Positions 35,273 to 43,957 of a stretch of 64,000 nt of DNA are shown here, piece by piece; position 1 is the stretch's first letter, and the number at the start of each line of letters is the position of its first letter. The DNA lies in the NCBI RefSeq assembly GCF_003641205.1, contig NZ_CP032762.1, positions 620,001-684,000 on the forward strand, given 5' to 3'. Below the pieces are notes generated by a model. That model had not been told where the DNA came from. It ran no database searches and worked only from the letters and a program-made list of their open reading frames with translations. Source of the DNA: Rhodococcus sp. P1Y (GTDB lineage Bacteria > Actinomycetota > Actinomycetes > Mycobacteriales > Mycobacteriaceae). Made by a program: the position numbers and the translations under genes.

Positions 35273-36114
35273 TGTCCTCGTTCACGCTCGAGGTCGACGC
35301 GCAGTTCAGTCTCCACGCAGCTCGGTCGTTCGCACTCGGCTTCCCCGGGACCGACGTGGACCAGGTAGAGGACGCCTTTGTGTTCGCGTGGCCGCTGGAC
35401 GGTGAGTGGACCACTGCACGGGTCCACCTCCGCCAGGACGGGCGCACGCTCCGCGGCGAGATCACCGGAGGCGCCGCGCCCGAACTCGTCCGGCGCGACG
35501 TTCAACGGATACTGTGCACCAACGACGACGGGGCCGGGTTCTCTGCTCTTGCGTCAAAAGATCCTGTAGTAGCAGCACTTCAGGAGCAGTTTCCGGGCCT
35601 GCGACCGGTGTTGTTCTACACCCCGTACGAAGCAGCGGCATGGTGCATCATCGGTCACCGGATACGAATGACTCAGACCGCGGCGATCAAGAAGCGTCTC
35701 GCCGACCAGTATGGATCTGACGGTGCCTTCCCCGCCCCTGATCTTCTTCAGCACCTCACCCCCGTCAAGGGCCTCACCGATCGCAAGGTGGAGCAATTGC
35801 GTCACCTCGGGGCAGCGGCACTGAACGGCGATCTCGATCGCGACCGGTTGCGGGCACTCCCCTACGACGACGCTCTGGTCGAACTTCAGCATTTAGCGGG
35901 TATCGGACCCTATTCGGCAGAGCTGATCATGATTCGCGGCGTCGGCATTCCCGATGCCTTGCCCGTGCACGAACAACGCTTCTCCGACGCAGTACGCAAT
36001 TACTACGGCGTCGACGAGATCTCAGTGGTGGCCGAGAACTGGCGACCGTATCGGAGCTGGGTTGGGCTCTTGCTGCGCGCGTCTGCAGCGGAGCCGGAGA
36101 AGGTGCGACACTGA
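35272..36114 (+). CDS. AlkA-like DNA-3-methyladenine glycosylase, Asp-to-Glu at catalytic site
   Basis: A 280-residue HhH-GPD protein. The N-terminal beta domain (about 1-85) is AlkA_N-like, then the helical domain. The hairpin LAGIGPYSAELIMIRG (208-223) is the HhH element, after which DALPVHEQRF holds Glu234 where the family has the catalytic Asp (LPxxDxxL). AlkA removes alkylated purines. A Glu could still act as base, but it is unusual and may mean a different substrate or loss of activity. It is coupled to the VOC gene, consistent with a MarR-controlled response to alkylating compounds. Confidence 0.8.
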   Translation: MSSFTLEVDAQFSLHAARSFALGFPGTDVDQVEDAFVFAWPLDGEWTTARVHLRQDGRTLRGEITGGAAPELVRRDVQRILCTNDDGAGFSALASKDPVVAALQEQFPGLRPVLFYTPYEAAAWCIIGHRIRMTQTAAIKKRLADQYGSDGAFPAPDLLQHLTPVKGLTDRKVEQLRHLGAAALNGDLDRDRLRALPYDDALVELQHLAGIGPYSAELIMIRGVGIPDALPVHEQRFSDAVRNYYGVDEISVVAENWRPYRSWVGLLLRASAAEPEKVRH

Positions 36115-36142
36115 GGTTCCACCACGGCGAATGGATTTCACG

Positions 36143-36664
36143 ATGGCAATTCTGTTCATTCACGGCGCGGGCGGTTTCACCGAGGACCGAGCGATCGCCG
36201 ACGCCATGGGCAGCGCTCTCGGTCTTGCAGTCGACATGCCGGAATTCTCGGATACAAACATGTCTTTCGAGGCCTGGGCCGATCCCGTCCGCAGACTCGT
36301 GGGTCAGTTGAGTTCCGAGGACATCGTTGTCGCTCATTCTTTCGGCGCGTCGATACTTCTGCGAGTACTCGCCGAGGGCATACCATTCCGCCCTGAGCGA
36401 GCTTTTCTGCTGGCAATGCCGGATTGGAGTCCTGAAGGCTGGGACGTCGAGGAGTACGCATTTTTCGGACCAGAGCCTGATACTTCTCTGTCACTTCATC
36501 AGTGCCGCGACGATGAGGTCGTACCGTTCGAGCACCTTGCGCTGAGCCGGCGCGTTCTGCCGTCGGCTCGGTTCGTCGAACACCCGACTGGCGGGCATCA
36601 GTTCGTCGGGGCCATTTCTGCCATTGCGTCGGACATCCTCGACGACAATGGTCACCGGGAATGA
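36143..36664 (+). CDS. alpha/beta hydrolase (RBBP9/YdeN-like)
   Basis: A 173-residue protein. HGAGG near the N-terminus, nucleophile elbow AHSFGA, an acidic residue in CRDDEVV and His in GGHQF form the triad of RBBP9/YdeN serine hydrolases. ATG 36143 is chosen; an in-frame ATG 12 bp earlier (36131) is also possible. It lies 28 bp after the AlkA-like gene and may belong to the same operon, though there is no overlap. Substrate unknown. Confidence 0.75.
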   Translation: MAILFIHGAGGFTEDRAIADAMGSALGLAVDMPEFSDTNMSFEAWADPVRRLVGQLSSEDIVVAHSFGASILLRVLAEGIPFRPERAFLLAMPDWSPEGWDVEEYAFFGPEPDTSLSLHQCRDDEVVPFEHLALSRRVLPSARFVEHPTGGHQFVGAISAIASDILDDNGHRE

Positions 36665-36695
36665 CCGCATCGGTTCTTTCGCTCTCGATATTCGA

Positions 36696-36834
36696 GTGAC
36701 ATCCCTGCATCCTGTCTTGTACCTTTCACGAGTGCTGAATCTTTGTTCCTTCGCCACGACGCCGGGCTCATCCGGCGACTCGACGATGAACTGACGACGC
36801 TCAGCCTCATCCAGCCCCGGATTCGATCCGGGGC
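36696..36834 (+). promoter_or_regulatory. possible leader peptide and attenuator before thrS-like gene
   Basis: An open 33-codon frame starts at GTG 36696 and ends at TGA 36792-36794. It has four Thr codons, three close to the stop (ACG ACG ... ACG ATG AAC TGA). A stem CGCCGG-gctcat-CCGGCG (36760-36777) overlaps its end. A second stem of 9-bp arms GCCCCGGAT / ATCCGGGGC (36814-36834), followed by TTCGTCGATTT, resembles a terminator before the ThrRS-like start. This arrangement suggests threonine-sensing attenuation, but the ribosome-binding site is poor. Confidence 0.35.
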
Positions 36835-36880
36835 TTCGTCGATTTCCTGGGTCCGTATCCAACTGACACAGGAGTATTCG

Positions 36881-38116
36881 ATGAATCTCGACCACCGCGA
36901 ACTGAATCGCAGCATGTCCGTCTACGCCACCCATCCGCTCGTCGGTTCAGGCCTACCCATGTGGCTTCCGGCCGGCGCAGTCATTCGACAGGAACTCGCG
37001 GACTTCGCGCGAGAGCTCGCGCGCGCAGACGGATGTGTGAGCGTGTACTCACCGGTGCTCGGCAAGCGCGCGCTGTACGAGCGCTCAGGACATTGGAAGA
37101 AGTTCGACGAAGACATGTTTCCGGCAATGCATCTCGGCGGCGACGAATTGGTGTTGAGGCCCGCGAATTGCCCTCATCACGCTCTGATCTTTGCTTCCGA
37201 GACCAGGTCGTATCGTGATTTGCCAGTTCGGTTGAACGAACTGGCGTCCATGTTTCGCGCCGAAAGGTCCGGTGTCCTTTCCGGACTGAGCCGCGTACGT
37301 CAGATCACCCTGGACGACACCCACGTGTTCTGTCGGTCCGACCAAGTTGAAGCAGAAGCAGGCCTGGCGCTGCGTTCGGCGTTGAACGCGCAGCGTGTAT
37401 TGGGGCTGTCGATCGACTACATTCGGCTCTCCACCCGCGACGAATCCTACAGTTGGCTCGGTGCCACCGAGCAGTGGGAGCGAGGGCAAGAAAGCCTGCG
37501 CACAGCAGCTCGACCTATCGCGGACCAGCACGGATTGTCCTTGGTCGAGGTACCTGGTGAGGCTGCTTTCTACGGGCCCAAGCTCGACATTCAGGTACGC
37601 GACGGACGCGGCCACGAAGAAACCATCGCCACAGTCCAACTCGACTTCAACCAACCGGAGCGGTTCGATCTGGCGTACACAGGCTCGGACGGACGTCGAC
37701 ACCGACCGGTGATGATCCACCGAGGAACCGTGGGATCGATGGAACGCGTCACCGCTGCCCTTCTCGAGCAATATCAAGGCAGACTTCCGTTTTGGCTGGC
37801 ACCTGTTCAACTCACTCTGCTCCCGATAGGCCCCGACCAGGACGAGAGTGCACGGGCGCTGGCCGACGAGGCGATCCGCTACGACCTCCGCCCCAGAATC
37901 GAGCACGAGGGCCCACTCGGGTCGAGGATCCGGCGCGCCCGCGAACGCCGAGATCACCTCATCGGTGTGATCGGACCAAGAGAAGCTGAGGCCGGCATAG
38001 TCCAAATCAGTGATGTGGCTGGGGATATCAGAGTGGATGTACCTAGCGCGAGACTTGTCGATCTCATGAGGACAGCGCACCGAGGACGACAGCATTCGAT
38101 TCCATGGAGGGAATGA
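36881..38116 (+). CDS. threonyl-tRNA synthetase paralogue lacking TGS and editing domains
   Basis: A 411-residue class II synthetase. Zn/Thr ligands are visible in ANCPHHALIF (Cys), LDDTHVFC (His) and VMIHRGTVGSMER (His, motif 3); motif 2 is FRAERSG. The anticodon-binding domain begins near residue 310 (LPFWLAPVQLTLLPIG). Normal ThrRS is about 640-690 residues with N-terminal TGS and SAD editing domains, both missing here. ATG 36881 follows CAGGAG. Such short paralogues exist as self-resistance enzymes for ThrRS inhibitors or as metabolic variants; a role as a drug-resistant backup is inferred. Confidence 0.82.
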   Translation: MNLDHRELNRSMSVYATHPLVGSGLPMWLPAGAVIRQELADFARELARADGCVSVYSPVLGKRALYERSGHWKKFDEDMFPAMHLGGDELVLRPANCPHHALIFASETRSYRDLPVRLNELASMFRAERSGVLSGLSRVRQITLDDTHVFCRSDQVEAEAGLALRSALNAQRVLGLSIDYIRLSTRDESYSWLGATEQWERGQESLRTAARPIADQHGLSLVEVPGEAAFYGPKLDIQVRDGRGHEETIATVQLDFNQPERFDLAYTGSDGRRHRPVMIHRGTVGSMERVTAALLEQYQGRLPFWLAPVQLTLLPIGPDQDESARALADEAIRYDLRPRIEHEGPLGSRIRRARERRDHLIGVIGPREAEAGIVQISDVAGDIRVDVPSARLVDLMRTAHRGRQHSIPWRE

Positions 38117-38170
38117 TCGGAACGAGCCGACGGTTTGATCCACTCAAGATTTGGGCTCGAACTGGTGTGG

Positions 38171-39558
38171 CGCTCCTGAGGTTTGTGTGGGCGTCATTTC
38201 TGCTGTTCAGGGCGGGTTGTGTTGTTGGACGCAGTGTTCGGCGAGTTGCCGGTGAGATGAGGGACGCGCACGTGTTGGGCCTCTAGATTTCGGGGTTCCT
38301 ACACCAACCTCAATCCGGAGGACCGCTACACGTGCGCGTCAGTACTGCATTTAACCGTCTACTTCAGATCCCCGGTGCATCGGTATCGGATGTGTCGATC
38401 ACAGACTCATCCGTCGAGGTCACGCTCAGACTTACCGCACGCCGTGTGAAGTGCCCGTGTGGCTATTCGCGCACCGCGGCCTACGATCGCGAACCTCGTC
38501 GCTGGCGGCATCTCGATTTCGGCCGGCACAAGGTGTGGCTGGTCTACTCGATCCGACGGATCGAGTGCCCGACCTGCGGTGTTCGTACCGAGGACATCCC
38601 GTGGGCGCGGCCACGAGCGCGGCATTCACGAGACTTCGAAGACACCGTGTTGTGGCTGGTCACTCGCACCGACAGGACCTCGGTATCGACGTTGATGCGC
38701 TGCGCGTGGCGAACGGTGACCTCCATCGTCACACGCGCGGTCGATGCGTTGATCGACTCGCGTCGCCTCGATCGGCTCTATCGGATCGGTGTCGACGAAA
38801 TCTGTTATCGGCATCCGCACAAGTACCTCACGATCGTGGGTGATCACGACACCGGCAAGGTCATCTATATCTCCGAGGGCCGCGGTCGGGACTCGTTTTC
38901 GGAGTTCTTCGAACAACAGTCCGCGCAGGAGCGAGAGGAGGTGCAGGTGGTGTCGATGGACGGGTCGCCGGCGTTCCGTGCGGCCGCCGAACATCACGTC
39001 CCGCAGGCTCGTCAGTGCATGGATCCCTTTCATGTCATGCAATGGGTCAATCGAGCGTTGGACCGGGTGTTCTCCGATGCCGCGTCGATTCGTCGCACGC
39101 TGACCATGCAGGCACCGGAGTGGCGCAAGGCTCGAACAGCGTTGCGGCTCGGTAAGAATCGGCTCACCAAGACCCATAAGTCGCTATTGCGGACGGTGAC
39201 TGCAGCTGACACCGAAGTCGGGACGGCGTGGCGTCTGAAGGAACAGTTCCGGGATCTCTACCGGAAAGTCGCGCCGTCGAACGCTGCACGGTATTTGAGG
39301 CGTTGGATCGAAGAAGCGAAGTCCTGCGGCATCAGTGCGTTCGTTCAACTCGCCCGGATGATCGACAAGAAGTCCGAGGCGATCTGCGCAGCAATCGAAT
39401 TGGGTGTCTCCAACGCTCTCATCGAGGGAATCAACTCCAAGATCAGACTGATCAACGCCCGCGGCTACGGCCACCACTCTGCCGCATCGCTGAAAGCAAT
39501 GATCTACCTCAACCTCGGCGGAATCGAGGTCAAACTACCCACACAAAGGTAAGGATGG
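38171..39558 (+). mobile_element. ISL3-family insertion sequence
   Basis: Element of about 1.39 kb. Terminal inverted repeats are TCCTGAGGTTTGTGTGGG (38174-38191) and, reversed, TCCTTACCTTTGTGTGGG (39555-39538), 15 of 18 matching. One transposase gene lies inside. I found no 8-bp target duplication, so the exact ends are uncertain by a few bases. It lies between the ThrRS-like gene and the 13E12 gene. Confidence 0.8.
38332..39552 (+). CDS. ISL3 family transposase
   Basis: A 406-residue DDE transposase. The N-terminal zinc-finger region has CPCG and CPTCG (zf-ISL3, residues about 40-85), then a helix-turn-helix. The catalytic DDE domain starts near IGVDEICYRHPHKYLTIVGDHDTGKVIYI, includes VSMDGSPAFR and ends with NALIEGINSKIRLINARGYGHHSAASLK. 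GTG 38332 follows CCGGAGGACC by about 8 nt. It appears intact, so the element may be active. Confidence 0.92.
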   Translation: MRVSTAFNRLLQIPGASVSDVSITDSSVEVTLRLTARRVKCPCGYSRTAAYDREPRRWRHLDFGRHKVWLVYSIRRIECPTCGVRTEDIPWARPRARHSRDFEDTVLWLVTRTDRTSVSTLMRCAWRTVTSIVTRAVDALIDSRRLDRLYRIGVDEICYRHPHKYLTIVGDHDTGKVIYISEGRGRDSFSEFFEQQSAQEREEVQVVSMDGSPAFRAAAEHHVPQARQCMDPFHVMQWVNRALDRVFSDAASIRRTLTMQAPEWRKARTALRLGKNRLTKTHKSLLRTVTAADTEVGTAWRLKEQFRDLYRKVAPSNAARYLRRWIEEAKSCGISAFVQLARMIDKKSEAICAAIELGVSNALIEGINSKIRLINARGYGHHSAASLKAMIYLNLGGIEVKLPTQR

Positions 39559-39605
39559 GCACGTACGTTCGAAAACTTGTCGGTGGGTCGGGCTAGATTG
39601 ATCTC

Positions 39606-41636
39606 ATGCTTTCGGGGGATAGCGCTTCGGTCGACGAAGCCAACACAGCAGCAGGGGATATCGCCGATCTGACGATCGGTGGGGTGGTCACGGCCGGCGA
39701 AGCGGTGACGGCGGGGGAAGCGGTAACGGTTGGCGACTCAGTCACGGCTGGCGATGCTGCCGTGCTGCCGGATGCGGCTGCTGACCCCGCCGGTGACGAC
39801 GCCGGTGCGGGTGAGACCTCCGAGCTGAGTGGTGTTGCAGTCGAACCCGATTCGATCAGCACGGAGGATCCAGCTGAATCGGAGGAGGCTGGGTCGGAGG
39901 AGGCTGAAGTGGAGGAGGCTGGGTCGGAGCCGGATCCGATGACCGCCTGGGCACAGTCCTGGTCCACCAACCGCGACGACCGAGACGGAGTCGTACCGGT
40001 CACCGAACTCGACCTGACCGCGACACCGGTGATCGACGCACCCGGCCTCGCACGCGTCATCGCAGACCTCGAAGCAGGCATCACGCGACTCGGACAGATA
40101 CAAACCATGGCCCTGACCAACAGTGACCGCCGAGCCCTGCTGATGCGCACCGAAACCATGACCCGAACCCTGTTCGCCTACTCCCACACCTGGATCGCCG
40201 ACCTCATCGACCAACACGGACTCGACGGCATCTACGGATCGATCCCCGAAGCACTCGCCGTCCTCCTACGACTGTCGATGAAACAATCCGGACAACGCAT
40301 CCTGATGGCCGAACAATTCGGCGAACGCACCACCCTCACCGGCGAACGCCTCCCACCACACCTACCCGCCACCACCCACGCCGCCGAAGACGGAATCATC
40401 GGCGAAGAACACCAACAGATCATCCGCAAATTCTTCAAAAGACTCGGCACCAAAGTCGACACCGACACCGCCGAGCACGCCGAACAACAACTGGTGCAAC
40501 TCGCTAGGGACCTACTACCCGACGCGTTCACCGTCGCCGCCCGCCGCCTCTACGACATCCTCGACCCCGACGGCGACCTCGACAAAGAATCGGTCGCCGA
40601 CCGCACCTACCTCTACCTCGACGACCCCGACGCCGCAGGACTGAGCACCGGACGATTCCGTTGCGACGCCGAATTCCGCGCCTACCTCGAAGCCGCATTC
40701 AGCAAATGGGCCAAACCCGGCATGTGCAACCCCGCCGACACCACCCCCCTCATCGACGAACCCAACGACGACGAACACAACGACGACGAACCCAACGATG
40801 ACGAACACCACGGTCAAGACGGGGCCACGGCCACGGATCCGAGCCTGTTCGACACACCCACCAGCGACCACAACGACAATTCGGACGACGTCGGAGCAGA
40901 CGACGAGCCGGGCGACAGTTCGCGAGACGACGGACCAGACGACGAGCCGGGCGACAGTTCGGACGACGACGCCGCCGCCGAGGACGAGAGTGAGGATGCC
41001 GACGGCGACGGCGAGGACGCCGAATCCGAAGCCGATACCGAACGGGCCCAACGAGACCGACGCGGCCTCGGACGACGCCAACACGACGCCCTCAAAACAA
41101 TCCTGCGACAAATGCTCGCCTCCGGACAACTCGGCCAACACCGAGGACTACCCGTCACCGCCGTCATCACCATGACACTCAACGAACTCGAAACAGCCAC
41201 CGGACACGCCATCACCGCCACCGGATCCACCATCGCCATCCGCGACGCCATCCGCATGGCCACCCACGCCCACCACTACCTCGTCATCTTCGACGACCGC
41301 ACCGGCAGACCCCTGCACCTCGCCCGCACCAAACGCCTCGCCACACCCGACCAACGCATCGTCCTCATCGCCGCCGACCGAGGCTGCACCTTCCCCGGCT
41401 GCACCCGACCCGCCACCTACTCCCAAACCCACCACATCGACGAATGGGCCGACGGCGGCAACACCGACATCGACACACTCACCTTCGGCTGCGACATCCA
41501 CCACCCCCTCGTCGGAAAAACCGACACCCATTGGGCCACCACCAAAGCCGAACCCGACCACCCCTACCCCGGCCGCACCCTCTGGCACCCACCCACCGCA
41601 CTCGACCCCCACAGACACGGAACCATCAACCACTAG
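39606..41636 (+). CDS. 13E12/DUF222 HNH endonuclease family protein, 3' end displaced
   Basis: A 676-residue frame. N-terminal low-complexity region (about 1-115, GEAVTAG and EEAGSEE repeats), then the DUF222/13E12 core, an acidic insert (about 380-475, DDEP/DDEH repeats) and a C-terminal HNH (RGCTFPGCTRPATYSQTHHIDEWADGG, near residues 595-625). Function of the family is poorly known; it includes mycobacterial REP13E12. The gene now stops at TAG in GTINH*, a stop supplied by the integrated element. The original tail lies at 51391-51585, in the same frame when the element is removed. Confidence 0.87.
   Translation: MLSGDSASVDEANTAAGDIADLTIGGVVTAGEAVTAGEAVTVGDSVTAGDAAVLPDAAADPAGDDAGAGETSELSGVAVEPDSISTEDPAESEEAGSEEAEVEEAGSEPDPMTAWAQSWSTNRDDRDGVVPVTELDLTATPVIDAPGLARVIADLEAGITRLGQIQTMALTNSDRRALLMRTETMTRTLFAYSHTWIADLIDQHGLDGIYGSIPEALAVLLRLSMKQSGQRILMAEQFGERTTLTGERLPPHLPATTHAAEDGIIGEEHQQIIRKFFKRLGTKVDTDTAEHAEQQLVQLARDLLPDAFTVAARRLYDILDPDGDLDKESVADRTYLYLDDPDAAGLSTGRFRCDAEFRAYLEAAFSKWAKPGMCNPADTTPLIDEPNDDEHNDDEPNDDEHHGQDGATATDPSLFDTPTSDHNDNSDDVGADDEPGDSSRDDGPDDEPGDSSDDDAAAEDESEDADGDGEDAESEADTERAQRDRRGLGRRQHDALKTILRQMLASGQLGQHRGLPVTAVITMTLNELETATGHAITATGSTIAIRDAIRMATHAHHYLVIFDDRTGRPLHLARTKRLATPDQRIVLIAADRGCTFPGCTRPATYSQTHHIDEWADGGNTDIDTLTFGCDIHHPLVGKTDTHWATTKAEPDHPYPGRTLWHPPTALDPHRHGTINH
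41629..41635. other. left attachment site (attL core)
   Basis: ACCACTA, at the junction of the 13E12 gene and the element. In the host gene it reads C-A-A-CCACTA in codons for N-H-Y; in the element it runs into GAACCC. The core matches the right junction exactly, so a serine recombinase crossover lies within these 7 bp. Confidence 0.8.
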
Positions 41637-41656
41637 AACCCTACGAAACCCACCCC

Positions 41657-41669
41657 AGAGCACTGCTCT
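41657..41669. promoter_or_regulatory. 13-bp palindrome upstream of integrase (copy 1)
   Basis: AGAGCACTGCTCT (arms AGAGCA/TGCTCT around C) 17 bp before the integrase start codon. An identical copy occurs at 49963-49975 in the same element. It may be an operator for an element regulator or an integrase-related site. Confidence 0.45.
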
Positions 41670-41686
41670 CGATCTAGCGTGGACTT

Positions 41687-43117
41687 ATGGCTATCTCCGC
41701 AGCGATCTACGTGCGCATCTCGTCCGATCCCGATGCAACCCGGCGCGGCGTCGAGCGGCAAGAGGACGAGTGCAGAGACCTCGCCGACCGGCTCGGCTGG
41801 ACCGTCGCCCGCGTGTACGTCGACAACGACGTGAGCGCCGCGAGCGGCAAGCCCCGGCCCGAGTTCGAGCGGATGCTCGCCGACGTCGCTGCCGGTGCGG
41901 TGGACGGCATAGTTGTCTGGCACACCGACCGGCTGTACCGACGCGCCGTCGACCTGGTGCGGATCGTGGACGCGCTGCAATCGACCCCGATCCGAACAGT
42001 GACCTCCGGCGATCTCGACCTGTCGACGTCGAGCGGGCGCATGCAGGCGCGGATTCTCGGTGCCGTAGCCGAGGGTGAGGTAGAACATTCCGTCGAGCGT
42101 ATGAAGCTCGCACACCGTCAAGCCGCCGAGTCGGGTAAGTGGAGAGTGCGCCGCCGTGTGTTCGGGTACAAGCTCGGTGGACAGGAGATCGAACCCATTG
42201 AGGCGCAGGCTATTCGGCTCGCAGCTACCGACATACTCGGTGGTGTCTCGACGTCCGAGATCGCTCGACGCTGGAACCGAGAAGGATTGCGCACCAGCGG
42301 AAGGCAACTACTCAGTCCGACCGGCGCGAAGCTGGAGAACGGACACGGGAGCGAATGGACATCGCGCCGAGTCGGCGAACAACTCCGGAACGCGCTCTAT
42401 GCGCAGCGGGTCACGTACAACGGACAGATCCTTACGGGCGTGGTCGGACAGTGGCCGAGGATCCTCGACGATGACGTATTCGATGCTGTCGCAGCGTTTC
42501 TCGACGGACGCCGCCAGCCCACACGCAAGGATCGGCTATGGCAAGGATCGAGCGTGTACCGTTGTGGCGCTTGTCATCCCGACGAGGGCGGCATGCTGCC
42601 GAAGATGGAAGTAGCGCGCCGAGGAGGCATTCCCCACTACCGATGCCGGGTCAAGGGCCACAACCGCCGAGATCAGCGACGGCTCGACGACTACGTGGAC
42701 TCGATCGTGCTCGGTAGGTTGGCGCGTCCGGACGCTCTCGACCTCCTCGACAAGGGCACCGGGGTCGACCTGCCCGCGCTCACCGCTCGCCGCGACGGAT
42801 TGCTCGCTCGGATCGATTCGGCCACCGGCGCCTGGAGTACCGACGACGGGCTCGACTACTCGGACCTGCTCGATGCCGTCAAGCCACTGAGGGACCAGGT
42901 AGCCGAGATCGACCGCCAGCTTGCCGCTCAGGCGCAGCGCGATCCGGTTGCCGAGCTACTGCTCGCCGAGGGCGACCTCGATACGGTGTGGTCCGGTCTC
43001 TCACCCGAGCGGCGCTCGAAGATCATCGACGTACTCATGAGCGTGGTGATCCTGCCGGTAGTCAAGCGCGGCAACGTGTTCGATGCCGACCGCATAGTTA
43101 TCGAGTGGAAACGGTAG
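41687..43117 (+). CDS. serine integrase (large serine recombinase)
   Basis: A 476-residue large serine recombinase. The N-terminal resolvase domain has AAIYVRISSDPD (catalytic Ser12), YVDNDVSAASGKPRPEFERML and LYRRAVDLVRIVDAL; the following recombinase and zinc-ribbon domains include YRCGACHPDEGG, and a C-terminal coiled coil precedes VVKRGNVFDADRIVIEWKR. Length and the NDVSASTGKxRP-like motif recall the phiRv1 integrase. It mediates attP x attB crossover in a 13E12 gene. No excisionase (RDF) is recognised, though it may be among the small unknown genes. Confidence 0.95.
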   Translation: MAISAAIYVRISSDPDATRRGVERQEDECRDLADRLGWTVARVYVDNDVSAASGKPRPEFERMLADVAAGAVDGIVVWHTDRLYRRAVDLVRIVDALQSTPIRTVTSGDLDLSTSSGRMQARILGAVAEGEVEHSVERMKLAHRQAAESGKWRVRRRVFGYKLGGQEIEPIEAQAIRLAATDILGGVSTSEIARRWNREGLRTSGRQLLSPTGAKLENGHGSEWTSRRVGEQLRNALYAQRVTYNGQILTGVVGQWPRILDDDVFDAVAAFLDGRRQPTRKDRLWQGSSVYRCGACHPDEGGMLPKMEVARRGGIPHYRCRVKGHNRRDQRRLDDYVDSIVLGRLARPDALDLLDKGTGVDLPALTARRDGLLARIDSATGAWSTDDGLDYSDLLDAVKPLRDQVAEIDRQLAAQAQRDPVAELLLAEGDLDTVWSGLSPERRSKIIDVLMSVVILPVVKRGNVFDADRIVIEWKR

Positions 43118-43120
43118 CCG

Positions 43121-43138
43121 TTTAGCACTATTGCTAAA
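43121..43138 (+). terminator. hairpin after integrase
   Basis: TTTAGC-actatt-GCTAAA, a 6-bp stem with flanking CG/GCG pairs, four bases after the integrase stop codon. Confidence 0.5.
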
Positions 43139-43535
43139 GCGCGGATTCACCACTCGCGCAATCGCATCCATGCAGGGCGTGAGTCAACGAACAGCAGCCG
43201 ACGACGTGAAAGATGTCCCTGTGAGCAAAAATGCTCAGGAGGACAAACCCCCCTCTACCTTCCAGTGCGCGTTACGTCGGCTCATTTGACGCCCGATAAC
43301 ACGCCACCACATCAACGCAGCAGCTACACGCTGGTGGTCCGGACACACCGTGCGTGTAGCAGCCACTGTCCGGTTGTGGGTGTAGCGTTCCGAATAGCTA
43401 AAGACACCGGGTGACCGACCCTGGTGAGATCGACACTCATGATTGCGAAGGCGTCAGAGCGGAACTGGTAGGTACGGGAAGTCGGCCCATACTCCTACAG
43501 GCCCCGCAGGAACCCAAAACTCCTGTGAGGTAACC
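43139..43535. other. non-coding stretch with inverted repeats
   Basis: No convincing gene. Seen: hairpin TGAGCA-aaaa-TGCTCA (43222-43237); inverted repeat GCTACACG (43323-43330) and CGTGTAGC (43353-43360), 22 bp apart; a further GGTGTAGCG near 43379. It separates integrase from the plus-strand gene cluster and probably holds that cluster's promoter and binding sites. Confidence 0.5.
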
Positions 43536-43742
43536 ATGTCCATGTCGAAGCGCACCCAGTCTCTCGGCGGCAAGCTAGGCACGAACCGACGCCACTACCC
43601 GAACGGCGACCATACCGACCTCGAAACCGAGTTGGCCACCTCGAAAATCGAGGACAAGGTTCGGGAGATCGTCGCCGCAGCGCCGCCACTGACCGAAGAA
43701 CAGCGCGGCCGGATTGCGGCCCTACTCGCTGGAGGTCGGTGA
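43536..43742 (+). CDS. small element protein, hydrophilic
   Basis: Sixty-eight residues from ATG 43536 (CTGTGAGGT upstream): MSKRTQSLGGKLGTNRRHYPNGDHT, then a helical end EDKVREIVAAAPPLTEEQRGRIAALLAGG. The ending is common in small actinobacterial phage and mobile-element proteins, where it precedes replication genes. A role as excisionase or DNA-binding accessory is possible but not readable. Its TGA shares a base with the next ATG (TGATG). Confidence 0.6.
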   Translation: MSMSKRTQSLGGKLGTNRRHYPNGDHTDLETELATSKIEDKVREIVAAAPPLTEEQRGRIAALLAGGR

Positions 43743-43957
43743 TGCGCTCGGCTGGTGTCGTATGCGGTAGGAGACACCCGAACGAGCTGGTGCATGCGTC
43801 CGAGCCTGCCGAGCTTGCTGCCGCCGAGCAGTACTCCCAGAACGGCAAGCTGATCTGCATGCGCGCCGAGTGCGCCACCGAGGCCCGTACTCGCCGAATG
43901 TGCTCGAAGCACTACATGCAATGGCGACGAGATCAAGGCAAGGTGAATTCAGAGTGA
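43742..43957 (+). CDS. small zinc-finger-like protein
   Basis: Seventy-one residues. One finger with Cys39, Cys44, Cys54 and His57 (C-x4-C-x9-C-x2-H, followed by Y) near the C-terminus. The same pattern is repeated four times in the element's HNH protein. Coupled at both ends: TGATG to the preceding gene and GTGA to the next. Likely a nucleic-acid-binding protein; not otherwise recognised. Confidence 0.6.
   Translation: MRSAGVVCGRRHPNELVHASEPAELAAAEQYSQNGKLICMRAECATEARTRRMCSKHYMQWRRDQGKVNSE

Noticed and set aside
36743..36880. Longer N-terminus for the ThrRS paralogue
   Set aside because: The frame is open but it spans the hairpins of the leader, shows no TGS or editing motif, and ATG 36881 has a clear ribosome-binding site.
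38161..39568. 8-bp target-site duplication for the ISL3 element
   Set aside because: Comparing bases outside both inverted repeats gave no matching 8-mer, so the ends or the target duplication are not confirmed.
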